Shown here piece after piece: positions 29,121 through 37,485 of a DNA stretch of 64,000 nt; position 1 is the first letter of the stretch; every line of letters begins with the position of its first letter. Made by a program: the position numbers and the translations under genes. Source of the DNA: Cognatilysobacter bugurensis (GTDB taxonomy: Bacteria; Pseudomonadota; Gammaproteobacteria; Xanthomonadales; Xanthomonadaceae); NCBI RefSeq assembly GCF_014652095.1, contig NZ_BMYD01000003.1:248001-312000 (forward strand). The letters are read 5' to 3'. Under the pieces are notes generated by a model, which saw only the letters and a program-made list of their open reading frames with translations, was not told the DNA's origin and ran no database searches.

Positions 29121-30236
29121 TTACTCCAGCAACCGCGCCCACCCCTCCATGCCTTCCACGCGCGCCAGCACCAGCTTCACGCACACGAGCAGCGGCACCG
29201 CGAGCAGCAGGCCGATAATTCCCCACAGCCAGCCGAACACCATGAGCGCCAGGATCAGCACGAGCGGTGAGAGGTGCATGCGGCGGCCGAGCACGATCGG
29301 CGTGAGGATCTGGCCTTCGAGCGTGTGCAGCGCGAGATAAAGCGCCGCCGGCATCAACGACGGCCACAGTTCGTCGTAGCTCACGAAGCCCATGAGCAGC
29401 ATCGTGAGGATCCCGATCAAGGGGCCCACGTACGGCGCGAAGTTCAACAGCGCGGCCATCGTGCCCCACAGCAGCGCCTCCTGCGCTGGCACGTCGAGCA
29501 CGAAATGCAGCAGCGAGGCGAACACCAGACCGACCACCGCGTTGATGACGCTGATCGTCAGCACGTAGCGCGAAATCTCGCGCTCGATCGAGGTGAGGAT
29601 CTCGAACGTCAGTTTCTTCTGCTGGCGCGTGGGCAGCAGCGCCAACACGTTCTTCTGCAGGTTCTGCCCGTAGACCATGAAGAAGAACGTGAGCAGCACC
29701 ACCGCGAGCACGGCTGTCAGCAGCTTCGGCGTGGCGGCGAGCATGCGGTACGGGTCGTTCTTCTCGGCCTGCACGACCTGCACCGTGCGCGAGTTGCTGC
29801 CGCTGCCGGCCGCGCGCGCGATGTTCTCGGCGGCCTTGCTGGCGTCCTGCACGGGCTTGGCGAGGTCGCGCAGCTTCGGCGCCAGCCGGCGCATCTCGCG
29901 CGGCACCTCGCGCACCCATTCGGCGGCCGGTTGCACGAGCTGCTCGCCGAGCACGTAGGTGCACGTCAGGCCGGCCCAGATCACGAGCACGGCGCCGAGA
30001 AAGCGCGGCACGAGCAGGCGCTGCAGGCCGCGGATGATCGGATTGCCGACGAGCGCGAAGAAGCCCGCCAGCAGCACCGGCAGCAGCAGGTCCTGCGCCG
30101 CCCACAGGGCCGCGCCGGACAGCAGCGTCGCGATGACGATCGCTGCGAGTGAGGAGCGAGGTCGCGGTTCCGGCGATGGGCTGTGCGCCCCGTCCGGCGT
30201 GATGTGGATTTCCGGGGCAGGCACGGGAGCGCTCAC
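29121..30236 (-). CDS. AI-2E family transporter (PerM/TqsA-like)
   Basis: Polytopic inner-membrane protein of 371 residues with about eight helices and an Ala/Lys/Arg-rich cytoplasmic segment (about 110-165). C-terminal family motifs are clear: LLNFAPYVGPLIGI, EGQILTPIVLGRRMHLSPL and GWLWGIIGLLLAVPL. Members export diverse small molecules or act as Na+/H+ exchangers; the AI-2 name should not be taken literally. It starts at GTG overlapping the previous stop by four bases. It is the last gene of the cluster that begins with the Do protease. Confidence 0.92.
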   Translation of the reverse strand: MSAPVPAPEIHITPDGAHSPSPEPRPRSSLAAIVIATLLSGAALWAAQDLLLPVLLAGFFALVGNPIIRGLQRLLVPRFLGAVLVIWAGLTCTYVLGEQLVQPAAEWVREVPREMRRLAPKLRDLAKPVQDASKAAENIARAAGSGSNSRTVQVVQAEKNDPYRMLAATPKLLTAVLAVVLLTFFFMVYGQNLQKNVLALLPTRQQKKLTFEILTSIEREISRYVLTISVINAVVGLVFASLLHFVLDVPAQEALLWGTMAALLNFAPYVGPLIGILTMLLMGFVSYDELWPSLMPAALYLALHTLEGQILTPIVLGRRMHLSPLVLILALMVFGWLWGIIGLLLAVPLLVCVKLVLARVEGMEGWARLLE

Positions 30237-30844
30237 TGGCGTGCGGACTCCGCGCCTGCGCGCCGGACGGCTTCATCGGGTGACAGCGTCTGCGCCGTTC
30301 GCGGGTCGCGACCTGCCGGCGGCTGCACGCGGATCCGGAGTTCATCATCGGCGTAGCCGTGGTGCGCGCCCTCGTCCGGCACGTCGTCATACCACTCGTC
30401 GTGGCCGTGACCGCGGGTCGCTGCGTCGACACGATCGGCGACGTGCTCGGCCTCGTGCGCCGCCATCTGCGCGTTTGCGCTCGCGATCAGGTTCGACACC
30501 GTCGAAAGAATGCGCAGGAAGCCCGACCCGGCGCCCTTGCTGCCGCGCGACGCGCGCCCGAACGCGAACCCGCTCGTCAGCCCCGCGATCAGGATGCGGC
30601 CCGGCGTCCACGCGGCGTTCCACGTGGCCTGAACCCGGCGCCAGTCGGCCACCGCTTCGCGCTCGCGCGCTTCGAGCGCGTCCTCGGCCTGTTCGACCTT
30701 CTTGAGCAGCTGGTCGAAGTTCATCACCGAGTGGACGTTGTGCTTGGGTGCGCGCGAACTCCCGAGCAGCGACGGCGTCGGTGTCGGGTCGGCGGCTTTC
30801 GCGGTCGCCGTGGATTCGCTGTCGGATGCGTGCGGCGCGCTCAT
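30233..30844 (-). CDS. Hypothetical protein linked to YqjD/YqjE-like genes
   Basis: A 203-residue protein I do not recognise. A Ser/Thr/Ala-rich start is followed by a helical segment (about 40-75, MNFDQLLKKVEQAEDALEAR, possible coiled coil), a short Gly-rich hydrophobic stretch (WTPGRILIAGLTSGFAFGRA) and an acidic, His-rich tail. It resembles membrane-associated stress proteins that sit beside DUF883 and YqjE genes in Xanthomonadaceae. Four-base overlaps with genes on both sides make membership of the operon firm, but the function is unknown. Confidence 0.8.
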   Translation of the reverse strand: MSAPHASDSESTATAKAADPTPTPSLLGSSRAPKHNVHSVMNFDQLLKKVEQAEDALEAREREAVADWRRVQATWNAAWTPGRILIAGLTSGFAFGRASRGSKGAGSGFLRILSTVSNLIASANAQMAAHEAEHVADRVDAATRGHGHDEWYDDVPDEGAHHGYADDELRIRVQPPAGRDPRTAQTLSPDEAVRRAGAESARQ

Positions 30845-31395
30845 GGCGGGGTCACGTCGATGCCGCGCTCATCCTTGCCCGGCGGGTGGTCGGCGAGGCG
30901 ATCCGTCGCCGCGCGGGTCGACTCCGGCGAACCGGCACCGGGCATGTACGCGGCGAGCTCACCCACGCCCAGGCGGGCGAGCTGGCGACGCGTCGCACGC
31001 AGCCGCGTGTGTTCGAAGTAGTACAGCGCCCGCCACGCGCCATAGGCGGTGACGGCCAGGCTCACGACCGCGCACGTCAGCAGCGCGACCGACCACGGCC
31101 AGTCCGCATGCCGCACGAGCGCAATGACGAGCGTGGTGACGATGAGCAGCCACGCCGACGCGCCGAACACGATGGCGACCGCGATGAACGCGACGGCGCG
31201 GCCCATCGCGCTGCGTGCGAGCGCGACGTCGGCCGACAGCAGCGTGCGGAACGCCTTGCCGGCCTCGCTCGTGGCCGAAAGGCCGGCGCGCCCGGCGTCG
31301 CGCAGTTCGCGCAACGCTTCGAGCGGATCAGGCGCGCGCGCACGATCCTCCGACGCCGGCCGGCCCGACGTGCGCGTCTCTCCGGGCGCGCTCAC
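30841..31395 (-). CDS. YqjE-like (phage holin superfamily) membrane protein
   Basis: A 184-residue protein with a charged N-terminus, an amphipathic segment (LRELRDAGRAGLSATSEAGK) and two membrane helices (about 67-90 and 100-120), the plan of the YqjE/holin_3 family. Despite the family label, nothing here suggests phage: it sits beside a DUF883 (YqjD-like) gene, as in E. coli yqjCDE. It starts at GTG. The role is probably at the inner membrane under stress; the exact function is unknown. Confidence 0.84.
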   Translation of the reverse strand: MSAPGETRTSGRPASEDRARAPDPLEALRELRDAGRAGLSATSEAGKAFRTLLSADVALARSAMGRAVAFIAVAIVFGASAWLLIVTTLVIALVRHADWPWSVALLTCAVVSLAVTAYGAWRALYYFEHTRLRATRRQLARLGVGELAAYMPGAGSPESTRAATDRLADHPPGKDERGIDVTPP

Positions 31396-31403
31396 GTCTG
31401 CGC

Positions 31404-31760
31404 TTACTTGCTGCGACCGAGCTTGGCGATGATCCAGCCCGCCGCGAACGCAACACCAAACGAGGCGAGCGGACGCTCGCGCACGAGTTCGGATGCGCTC
31501 TGCACGAACTCACGGCCCTTCTCCATCAGCTCGTCCACCTGCTCGGCGGCGATCTGCGAAGCCTGCTCACCGGCGGCAATGCCGGCCAGTGCGCCGTCGG
31601 CCAGGTCGGCCTTCACCGCGGCCTTGCCCAGGCGCAGTTCCTCACCTGCGGCGCTCGCCGCGTTGCGCATCGCGGCGCCTGCATCCAGCGCGGCCTGCTT
31701 CAACTGCGTGCCGCATTCGCCAAGGTTCGTCATGACCGGATCGGTCGAAGTGGGGCTCAT
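31404..31760 (-). CDS. YqjD/ElaB-like DUF883 membrane-anchored protein
   Basis: A 118-residue protein with a long Ala-rich amphipathic helix and a C-terminal membrane anchor (ERPLASFGVAFAAGWIIAKL), the hallmark of YqjD/ElaB proteins, which in E. coli bind ribosomes and localise to the membrane in stationary phase. The ATG at 31760 has a good ribosome site (AGGAGA) nine bases upstream, so the longer start at 31787 was rejected. It lies between the Do protease and the YqjE-like gene. Confidence 0.86.
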   Translation of the reverse strand: MSPTSTDPVMTNLGECGTQLKQAALDAGAAMRNAASAAGEELRLGKAAVKADLADGALAGIAAGEQASQIAAEQVDELMEKGREFVQSASELVRERPLASFGVAFAAGWIIAKLGRSK

Positions 31761-31783
31761 GGTGGGTGGTCTCCTGGAGCGGT

Positions 31784-33226
31784 TCATTGCATCGCCAAGG
31801 TGCCTTGGCGATTGCCGCGCACGATGCGCAAAATCAACTGTGGCGGAGCTTGCGTGAAGTTAGCGCGGAATCCCGCGAGATCCACAAAGCCGCCGCTCGT
31901 TGCCTCGACGACCACGTCGCCGGCCTGCAGCCCGCTGCGCGCCGCACGCGAGCCGCGCGCGACCGATTCGACCAGCACGCCGGTCAAGCCGCCCTGGCGG
32001 AATCGCTCGGGCAACTCGGTGAACGTCGCTCCGGTCAAACGCGGATCGATCTCCGCGCCGGCCGTGCTGCGCGGTTGCTCGCGCAGCGTGGCGGTGAGCG
32101 TAAGCGGTCGGCCCTCGCGCAGCACCGCAAGCCGCACCGGCCGGCCGATGCCCTGCAGGCCCTCGAAGTTGCGCAGCGCGTCGGGCCCGTCGATGCGCTG
32201 GCCGTTCGCCTCGACGATCACGTCGCCGACCTCGAGCCCGGCCGCCTGCGCGGCGCCGTTGCTGTACACGCGCGTGATCACTGCGCCGCGCACGTCGGCG
32301 CCGAGGCCGAGCGCCTGCGCGATGCGCGCATCGAGCAATTGGGACTCGACGCCGAGCGTGCCGCGCCGCACTTCGCCGGTGGCGACGAGCTGCGTCATGA
32401 CGTCGCGCGCGAGGTTCACCGGAATCGCAAAGCCCAGCCCGATGTTGCCCGCCGCACTGCCGCGCGGATTGAAGCTCGCGGTGTTGATGCCGACCAGACG
32501 GCCTTCGAGGTTCACGAGCGCGCCACCGGAGTTGCCCGGGTTGATCGACGCGTCGGTCTGGATGAAGTTCTGGAAGCCCAGGCCCCGCAGGCCGCTGCGG
32601 CCCACCGCCGAGACGATGCCGCTCGTCACCGTCTGCCCGATGCCGAACGGGTTGCCGACCGCGACGACGAAATCGCCGACCTGCAGCGGGCCCGAATCCG
32701 CGAACGGCACCGCGCTGAGGTTCTGCGCGGGGATCTTCATGACCGCGATGTCGGTGTCCGGGTCCGAGCCGACGAACTCCGCCTTCAGCGTGCGCCCGTC
32801 AGCGAGCGTCACCGACACCTCGTCCGCGCCTTCGACCACGTGGTGGTTCGTGAGCACGATGCCGCTCTGCGCATCGACGATCACGCCCGAGCCCAGCGAT
32901 TCGTTGATGCGCTCCTGCGTGAGCTCCGGATACATGCGCCGGAAGAACGGGTCGGCGAACGGGCTCACGCGGATGCGCTGCTTGGTGTGCACGCTCACCA
33001 CCGCGGGCGTCACGCGCGCGAGCATCGGCGCGAGCGAGGGCAGCGGCTGGCCGTTCACCTGCGGCGGCAGCGCCGCAACGGTGGCCGGCGTCGCGGCGCT
33101 CGCCAGCGGCGCGGCCTGCGCGGGCGTCTGCACGCCGTCGCGCATCGCGGTCGCGGCAAAGCCGCCGAACGCGGCGGCGCAGCTCAGTGCGATCAGGGTC
33201 TTCGTGGGCGAGGTCGGTCGGCGCAT
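31784..33226 (-). CDS. Do-family (DegP/MucD-like) periplasmic serine endopeptidase
   Basis: Periplasmic quality-control protease and chaperone. The ATG at 33226 gives 480 residues with an N-terminal signal helix (TLIALSCAAAFGGFAA). The trypsin-like domain has the triad His129 (TNHHV), Asp159 (DPDTDIAVMK) and Ser233 (GNSGGALVN), followed by two PDZ domains (about 285-370 and 395-475). An in-frame start at 33379 would hide the signal. The C-terminal PDZ is short. It leads the leftward envelope cluster, a position in keeping with sigma-E-type stress control, though no such promoter was identified. Confidence 0.93.
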   Translation of the reverse strand: MRRPTSPTKTLIALSCAAAFGGFAATAMRDGVQTPAQAAPLASAATPATVAALPPQVNGQPLPSLAPMLARVTPAVVSVHTKQRIRVSPFADPFFRRMYPELTQERINESLGSGVIVDAQSGIVLTNHHVVEGADEVSVTLADGRTLKAEFVGSDPDTDIAVMKIPAQNLSAVPFADSGPLQVGDFVVAVGNPFGIGQTVTSGIVSAVGRSGLRGLGFQNFIQTDASINPGNSGGALVNLEGRLVGINTASFNPRGSAAGNIGLGFAIPVNLARDVMTQLVATGEVRRGTLGVESQLLDARIAQALGLGADVRGAVITRVYSNGAAQAAGLEVGDVIVEANGQRIDGPDALRNFEGLQGIGRPVRLAVLREGRPLTLTATLREQPRSTAGAEIDPRLTGATFTELPERFRQGGLTGVLVESVARGSRAARSGLQAGDVVVEATSGGFVDLAGFRANFTQAPPQLILRIVRGNRQGTLAMQ

Positions 33227-33474
33227 CGGGGCTGCACGGGAAGGCGATGGGTGGGATGTCGCGGCGCAGCAGCCCGTATTCAAGTTGCGCCCGGATCGGG
33301 GCGGGTCGAAGCGGGCGCCGCGCCGCACGGCCGAGCCAGTCTCGACCGCATTCGCGAAACCGAACATGAAGCCGGCCACCCCGGTTTTTTCTCATCCCCG
33401 CTGCAGCCCACGCGCGGCGCGGTGCGCAGCAAATTGCAAGGGGTGAAGTGCACCGAATCGGCCCGCTCCGGTCG

Positions 33475-33503
33475 TTGACTTCACCCGAACCCGGGTTTAG
33501 CTT
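33475..33503 (+). promoter_or_regulatory. Candidate promoter of nrdJa
   Basis: TTGACT (33475-33480), a 17-base spacer and TAGCTT (33498-33503). Transcription from here would give a leader of about 290 bases before the nrdJa ATG at 33802. The gene-free stretch 33227-33801 holds this promoter, the NrdR-like site, a CCCAACC/GGTTGGG stem and no credible gene. Confidence 0.55.
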
Positions 33504-33518
33504 TGCCCGCTCACGCAG

Positions 33519-33534
33519 GCACTACATCTTGTGT
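33519..33534 (+). promoter_or_regulatory. NrdR-box-like site in the nrdJa leader
   Basis: GCACTACATCTTGTGT matches about 13 of 16 positions of the NrdR-box consensus as I recall it (acaCwAtATaTwGtgt). It also lies within a perfect dyad, CACTACA (33520-33526) and TGTAGTG (33536-33542). The position, just after the candidate promoter of a ribonucleotide reductase gene, fits repression by NrdR. A second box at helical spacing was not evident. Confidence 0.5.
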
Positions 33535-33550
33535 CTGTAGTGTTGCGAAA

Positions 33551-33570
33551 CCCAACCAAGGGGGGTTGGG
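33551..33570 (+). promoter_or_regulatory. Stem-loop in the nrdJa 5' leader
   Basis: CCCAACC (33551-33557) pairs with GGTTGGG (33564-33570) around a short loop. No T-run follows, so it is not a simple terminator. It may be a regulatory element or a leader-stabilising hairpin. Confidence 0.35.
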
Positions 33571-33801
33571 CTCCGCCAGCACAGGAAGCCGTACGCCATG
33601 CAGAACCGCTTGTTTCCATCGCTTGGGCGTGCGTTCCACCCCACTGTTTCGACCCATTTTGCAATCGCGTGCACGGCCGGTTCCGGCGGTGCGGCGCGCG
33701 TCGTCGCCGGCTTCGCCCGGTCGACCGCGCGGGCCTGAGCGCACTTCTTTCCAGCATGGCGCCGCGGGTTCGTCCCACGGCCGACAGGAGCTACGGCACA
33801 C

Positions 33802-35952
33802 ATGAGCACCGCGCGTCTCGAGATGGTCAAGACCCAGCCCCCGCGTGAGATCCCGATGCAGCCGGCATCGCTCGACATCTGGGACAAGAAGTACCGGCTC
33901 AAGACGAAGACCGGACAGGCGCTCGACGCCGACATCGACGGCACCTACCAGCGTGTCGCAAAGGCGCTGGCCGAAGCCGAGCCGACCGCCGAGCTGCAGC
34001 AGTACTGGATGGAGCGCTTCACCTGGGCGCTGCGCCGCGGTGCGATCCCCGCCGGCCGCATCACGTCCAATGCCGGCGCGCTCGAGCACAAGCCCGCCAC
34101 GAGCACGATCAACTGCACCGTGAGTGGCACCATTGAGGACTCGATGGACGGCATCCTCGAGAAGGTCCACGAGGCCGGCCTCACGCTCAAGGCCGGCTGC
34201 GGCATCGGCTACGAGTTCTCGACGCTGCGCCCGCGCGGCGCGTTCGTCGCCGGCGCCGGTGCGTACACGTCGGGCCCGATGTCGTTCATGGATATCTACG
34301 ACAAGATGTGCTTCACCGTGAGCTCGGCCGGCGGCCGCCGCGGCGCGCAGATGGGCACGTTCGACGTGTCGCACCCGGACGTGAAGGACTTCATCCGCGC
34401 CAAGCGCGAGGACGGGCGCCTGCGCCAGTTCAACCTCTCGCTGCTGATCACCGACGGCTTCATGGAGGCCGTGAACACCGACGCTGACTGGCCGCTCGTG
34501 TTCCCGGTGCACATCAAGGAGCAGGACGACCTCGATCTGAACAACGCCGAGCAGGTGATCTGGCGCGAGTGGCCGACGCACCGCAACTACGTCACCCGCG
34601 ACGACGGCCTGGTGGCCTGCAAGATCTACGGCCACATCAGGGCGCGGCACCTGTGGGACATGATCATGGTCTCGACGTACGACTACGCCGAGCCGGGTTT
34701 CATCCTCATCGACCGCGTCAACGAGATGAACAACAACTGGTGGTGCGAGCAGATCCGCGCCACCAACCCCTGCGGTGAGCAGCCGCTGCCGCCGTACGGC
34801 GCCTGCCTGCTCGGCTCGGTCAACCTCACCAAGTTCGTGCGCAACCCGTTCACCGAGCAGGCCGAGTTCGACTGGGACGAGTACAAGGAAGTCGTGCGCG
34901 TGTTCACCCGCATGCTCGACAACGTCGTCGAGGTCAACGGCCTGCCGCTCGAGCAGCAGCGCCGCGAGATCCTGCGCAAGCGCCGCCACGGCATGGGCTT
35001 CCTCGGCCTGGGCAGCACGGTGACGATGCTGCGCATGAAGTACGGCTCGGCCGAGTCGTGCGAGTTCACCGAGCGCGTCGCGCGCGAAATGGCCGTCGCC
35101 GGTTGGGAAACCGGCCTGTCGCTCGCGAAGGAAAAGGGCGCCGCGCCGATCATGGACGAGGAGTTCGAGGTCACCGCCGAGATGCTGCGCAAGCGTCCGG
35201 AGATGGCGAAGGACGGCTGGACGCTCGGCAGCAAGATCCCCGGCCGCGTGCTGCACGCGAAGTACAGCCGCTACATGCAGCGCATCGCCGAAGTCGCGCC
35301 GGAGCTGGTCAATGAGCTCGCCGAGACCGGCGCGCGCTTCACGCACCACAGCTCGATCGCGCCGACCGGCACGATCTCTCTGTCGCTCGCGAACAATGCC
35401 TCCAACGGCATCGAGCCGAGCTTCGCGCACCACTACAGCCGCAACGTGATCCGCGAAGGCAAGAAGTCGAAGGAAAAGGTCGACGTCTACAGCTTCGAGC
35501 TGCTCGCCTACCGCGGGCTGGTCAACCCCAAGGCGATGCCGTTCGCCGAGGACGAGGCCGGCAAGCTGCCCGAGTACTTCATCGCCGCCGACGACATCAC
35601 CCCGAAGGCGCACGTGGACGTGCAGGCCGCCGCGCAGAAGTGGGTGGACAGCTCGATCTCCAAGACCGCGAACGTCCCCACCGACTACCCGTACGAGGAC
35701 TTCAAGGACATCTACCGCTACGCCCACGAGCAGGGCCTCAAGGGCTGCACCACGTTCCGCTTCAACCCGGCCGCGTTCCAGGGCGTGCTCGTCAAGGAAG
35801 CCGACCTCGAGAACACGATGTACCGCTTCGAGCTCGAAGACGGCAGCGTGGTCGAAGTGAAGGGCAACGAGCAGATCGAATACGACGGCGAGATGCACAC
35901 CGCCGCGAACCTGTTCGATGCACTCAAGGAAGGCTATTACGGCAAGTTCTAA
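33802..35952 (+). CDS. nrdJ: Class II (B12-dependent) ribonucleotide reductase, catalytic part NrdJa
   Basis: Reduces ribonucleotides using adenosylcobalamin as radical source, so it works with or without oxygen. The 716-residue product carries the ten-stranded barrel with NAGALEHKPATSTINC, GCGIGYEFSTLRPRGA, the NPCGEQPLPPYGACLLGSVN active-site loop and the C-terminal PTGTISLSLANNASNGIEPS. It ends after a beta-region (EVKGNEQIEYDGE) and lacks the C-terminal TSCPD domain and cysteine tail of full-length enzymes; those are supplied by nrdJb at 37486. P. aeruginosa also has a split NrdJa/NrdJb enzyme. The start has AGGAG upstream. Confidence 0.95.
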   Translation: MSTARLEMVKTQPPREIPMQPASLDIWDKKYRLKTKTGQALDADIDGTYQRVAKALAEAEPTAELQQYWMERFTWALRRGAIPAGRITSNAGALEHKPATSTINCTVSGTIEDSMDGILEKVHEAGLTLKAGCGIGYEFSTLRPRGAFVAGAGAYTSGPMSFMDIYDKMCFTVSSAGGRRGAQMGTFDVSHPDVKDFIRAKREDGRLRQFNLSLLITDGFMEAVNTDADWPLVFPVHIKEQDDLDLNNAEQVIWREWPTHRNYVTRDDGLVACKIYGHIRARHLWDMIMVSTYDYAEPGFILIDRVNEMNNNWWCEQIRATNPCGEQPLPPYGACLLGSVNLTKFVRNPFTEQAEFDWDEYKEVVRVFTRMLDNVVEVNGLPLEQQRREILRKRRHGMGFLGLGSTVTMLRMKYGSAESCEFTERVAREMAVAGWETGLSLAKEKGAAPIMDEEFEVTAEMLRKRPEMAKDGWTLGSKIPGRVLHAKYSRYMQRIAEVAPELVNELAETGARFTHHSSIAPTGTISLSLANNASNGIEPSFAHHYSRNVIREGKKSKEKVDVYSFELLAYRGLVNPKAMPFAEDEAGKLPEYFIAADDITPKAHVDVQAAAQKWVDSSISKTANVPTDYPYEDFKDIYRYAHEQGLKGCTTFRFNPAAFQGVLVKEADLENTMYRFELEDGSVVEVKGNEQIEYDGEMHTAANLFDALKEGYYGKF

Positions 35953-36086
35953 GCCGCACGGCGCGCCGCGTGTCACCGCGCGGCGCGCTCCCACTCGTTC
36001 CATCCGCACTTCGCGCGGCGTGTTTTTCAGCGCGTCCGCCCGGCGGTCCTAGCGCGAGCTTTCACGTTCGTTGCGCGCGCCGCGGG

Positions 36087-36092
36087 TATAGC
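36087..36092 (+). promoter_or_regulatory. Candidate -10 element of the histone H1-like gene
   Basis: TATAGC within CGGGTATAGCTTCGCCCG, about 50 bases before the ATG at 36143. The surrounding block is nearly the same as that around the -10 of nrdJa, suggesting shared control. No convincing -35 box was found. Confidence 0.4.
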
Positions 36093-36142
36093 TTCGCCCG
36101 GCAGCACCATCCAGCACTCACATCGCCCGCAAGGAGGGCAAC

Positions 36143-37396
36143 ATGCAGAGCAACGGAAATGGCGTCACGGCGACTTTGTCCGAGGCCGCCGAGACGGTGA
36201 CCGAGACCGCGACCAACATTGGCACCGCGATCGCGGAAACCACCGGCAGCGCGGTCTCGGCCGTCGTCGAAACCGCTGAAAGCGCGATCGCCGCCGTCGT
36301 CGAAACCGCCGACGCCGCACGCCAGGCGGTCAGCGAAGCGGTCGACACCGCCAAGCGCCAGCTCGAAGTCGCCAGCCGCGAGGCGCGCGAGCAGGCCCGT
36401 GGCGATGCGTCGGATGACGACGAGAGCCGGGGTGAGGGCGAGGGTCAGGTCGACACCGGCGACGACACCGATAGCGACAGTGCGCGCGAAGGCGAGGGCG
36501 CAAGCGCCGGCGCGACGAAGAAGGCCACGCGTCGCACGACCGCCGCCGGCAGCGCCGGCACCACCGCCCGCAAGGCCGGCCGCAGCGCCGCCGTGAAGAA
36601 GGGCGCAACCGCGGGCGCCGCGTCCACGGGCGCCGCGACGAAGGTCACGAAGTCCGCATCGAAGAAGTCGGCCGGCACCCAGGCCGCCGCCGGCAAGCGC
36701 GCCGGGGTGACCCAGGGCGCGACGAAGAAAGCCGCGACCAAGAAGAGCGCCGCGACGAAGTCCGCCGCCGGCGGTTCGGGCGGTGTTGCAACGAAGAAGT
36801 CGGTCGCCAAGCAGGCCTCGCTGCGCAAGGCCGCCGCAAAGAAGACCACGACCAAGAAGCTGCCGGTCCGCAAGTTCGCCACCAAGAAGATCGTCGCCAA
36901 CAAGAGCGCCGGCGCCGCTTCGCGCAACGCCGCCCAGCGCACCGGTGCCGTCAACGCCGGCCGCACCGCCATCGCGAAGAAGGCCGCAGGCAAGAAGGCC
37001 GCGTCGAAGAAGACGGTCGGCAAGAAGGTCGCGAGCAAGAAGACGGTCGGTCAGAAGGCCGTAGCGAAGAAGTTCGCCGCCAAGAAGACCGTCGGGAAGA
37101 AGGCCGTCGCCAAGAAGGCGGTCGGCAAGAAGACCGCCACGAAGAAGTTCGCCGCCAAGAAGGCAATCGGCAAAAAGGCCGTCGGCAAGAAGACCGCCTC
37201 CAAGAAGACCTTCGGCAGCAAGACCGTCGCCAAGAAGAGCGCCGGCCGCGCCGCCACCAAGTCCGCTTCGGGCGTGTCCAAGAAGGCCGCGACGAAGAAG
37301 GGCGTCGGCACGCGCTCGGTCTCCACGCGCGGCGGCGGCCGCAGCGCCGGCCGGACCGCGGGCCGCACCGCATGGAAGAACCCGGGCCGCGCGTAA
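36143..37396 (+). CDS. Histone H1-like lysine/alanine-rich protein
   Basis: A 417-residue protein that should bind DNA or other polyanions by charge. The N-terminal 110 residues are Ala/Glu/Thr-rich with heptad-like repeats (TAESAIAAVVETADAARQAV), predicting an amphipathic helix. A Glu/Asp-rich linker follows, and from about residue 125 to the end runs a repetitive AAKKA/KKTVGKK region like the C-terminal domain of histone H1 and of bacterial AlgP/HctB-type proteins. The ribosome site AAGGAGG is strong. The repeats make in-frame length changes likely between strains. It sits between the two halves of the ribonucleotide reductase. Confidence 0.85.
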   Translation: MQSNGNGVTATLSEAAETVTETATNIGTAIAETTGSAVSAVVETAESAIAAVVETADAARQAVSEAVDTAKRQLEVASREAREQARGDASDDDESRGEGEGQVDTGDDTDSDSAREGEGASAGATKKATRRTTAAGSAGTTARKAGRSAAVKKGATAGAASTGAATKVTKSASKKSAGTQAAAGKRAGVTQGATKKAATKKSAATKSAAGGSGGVATKKSVAKQASLRKAAAKKTTTKKLPVRKFATKKIVANKSAGAASRNAAQRTGAVNAGRTAIAKKAAGKKAASKKTVGKKVASKKTVGQKAVAKKFAAKKTVGKKAVAKKAVGKKTATKKFAAKKAIGKKAVGKKTASKKTFGSKTVAKKSAGRAATKSASGVSKKAATKKGVGTRSVSTRGGGRSAGRTAGRTAWKNPGRA

Positions 37397-37485
37397 CCGC
37401 GTTGCCCATGCGCCGGCCGCCTGACCGCGGCCGGCGCGCCACCCACACCACCGCGCGTTGAGCGCACCGCCGCAGCAGGACACCC

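Noticed and set aside
30841-31395. Evidence for a prophage, from the holin-family protein
   Set aside because: The holin label comes from the YqjE superfamily; neighbours are YqjD-like and stress genes, with no phage structural or integrase genes.
33540-33801. Cobalamin riboswitch before the B12-dependent reductase
   Set aside because: No recognisable B12-box core was found in the leader.
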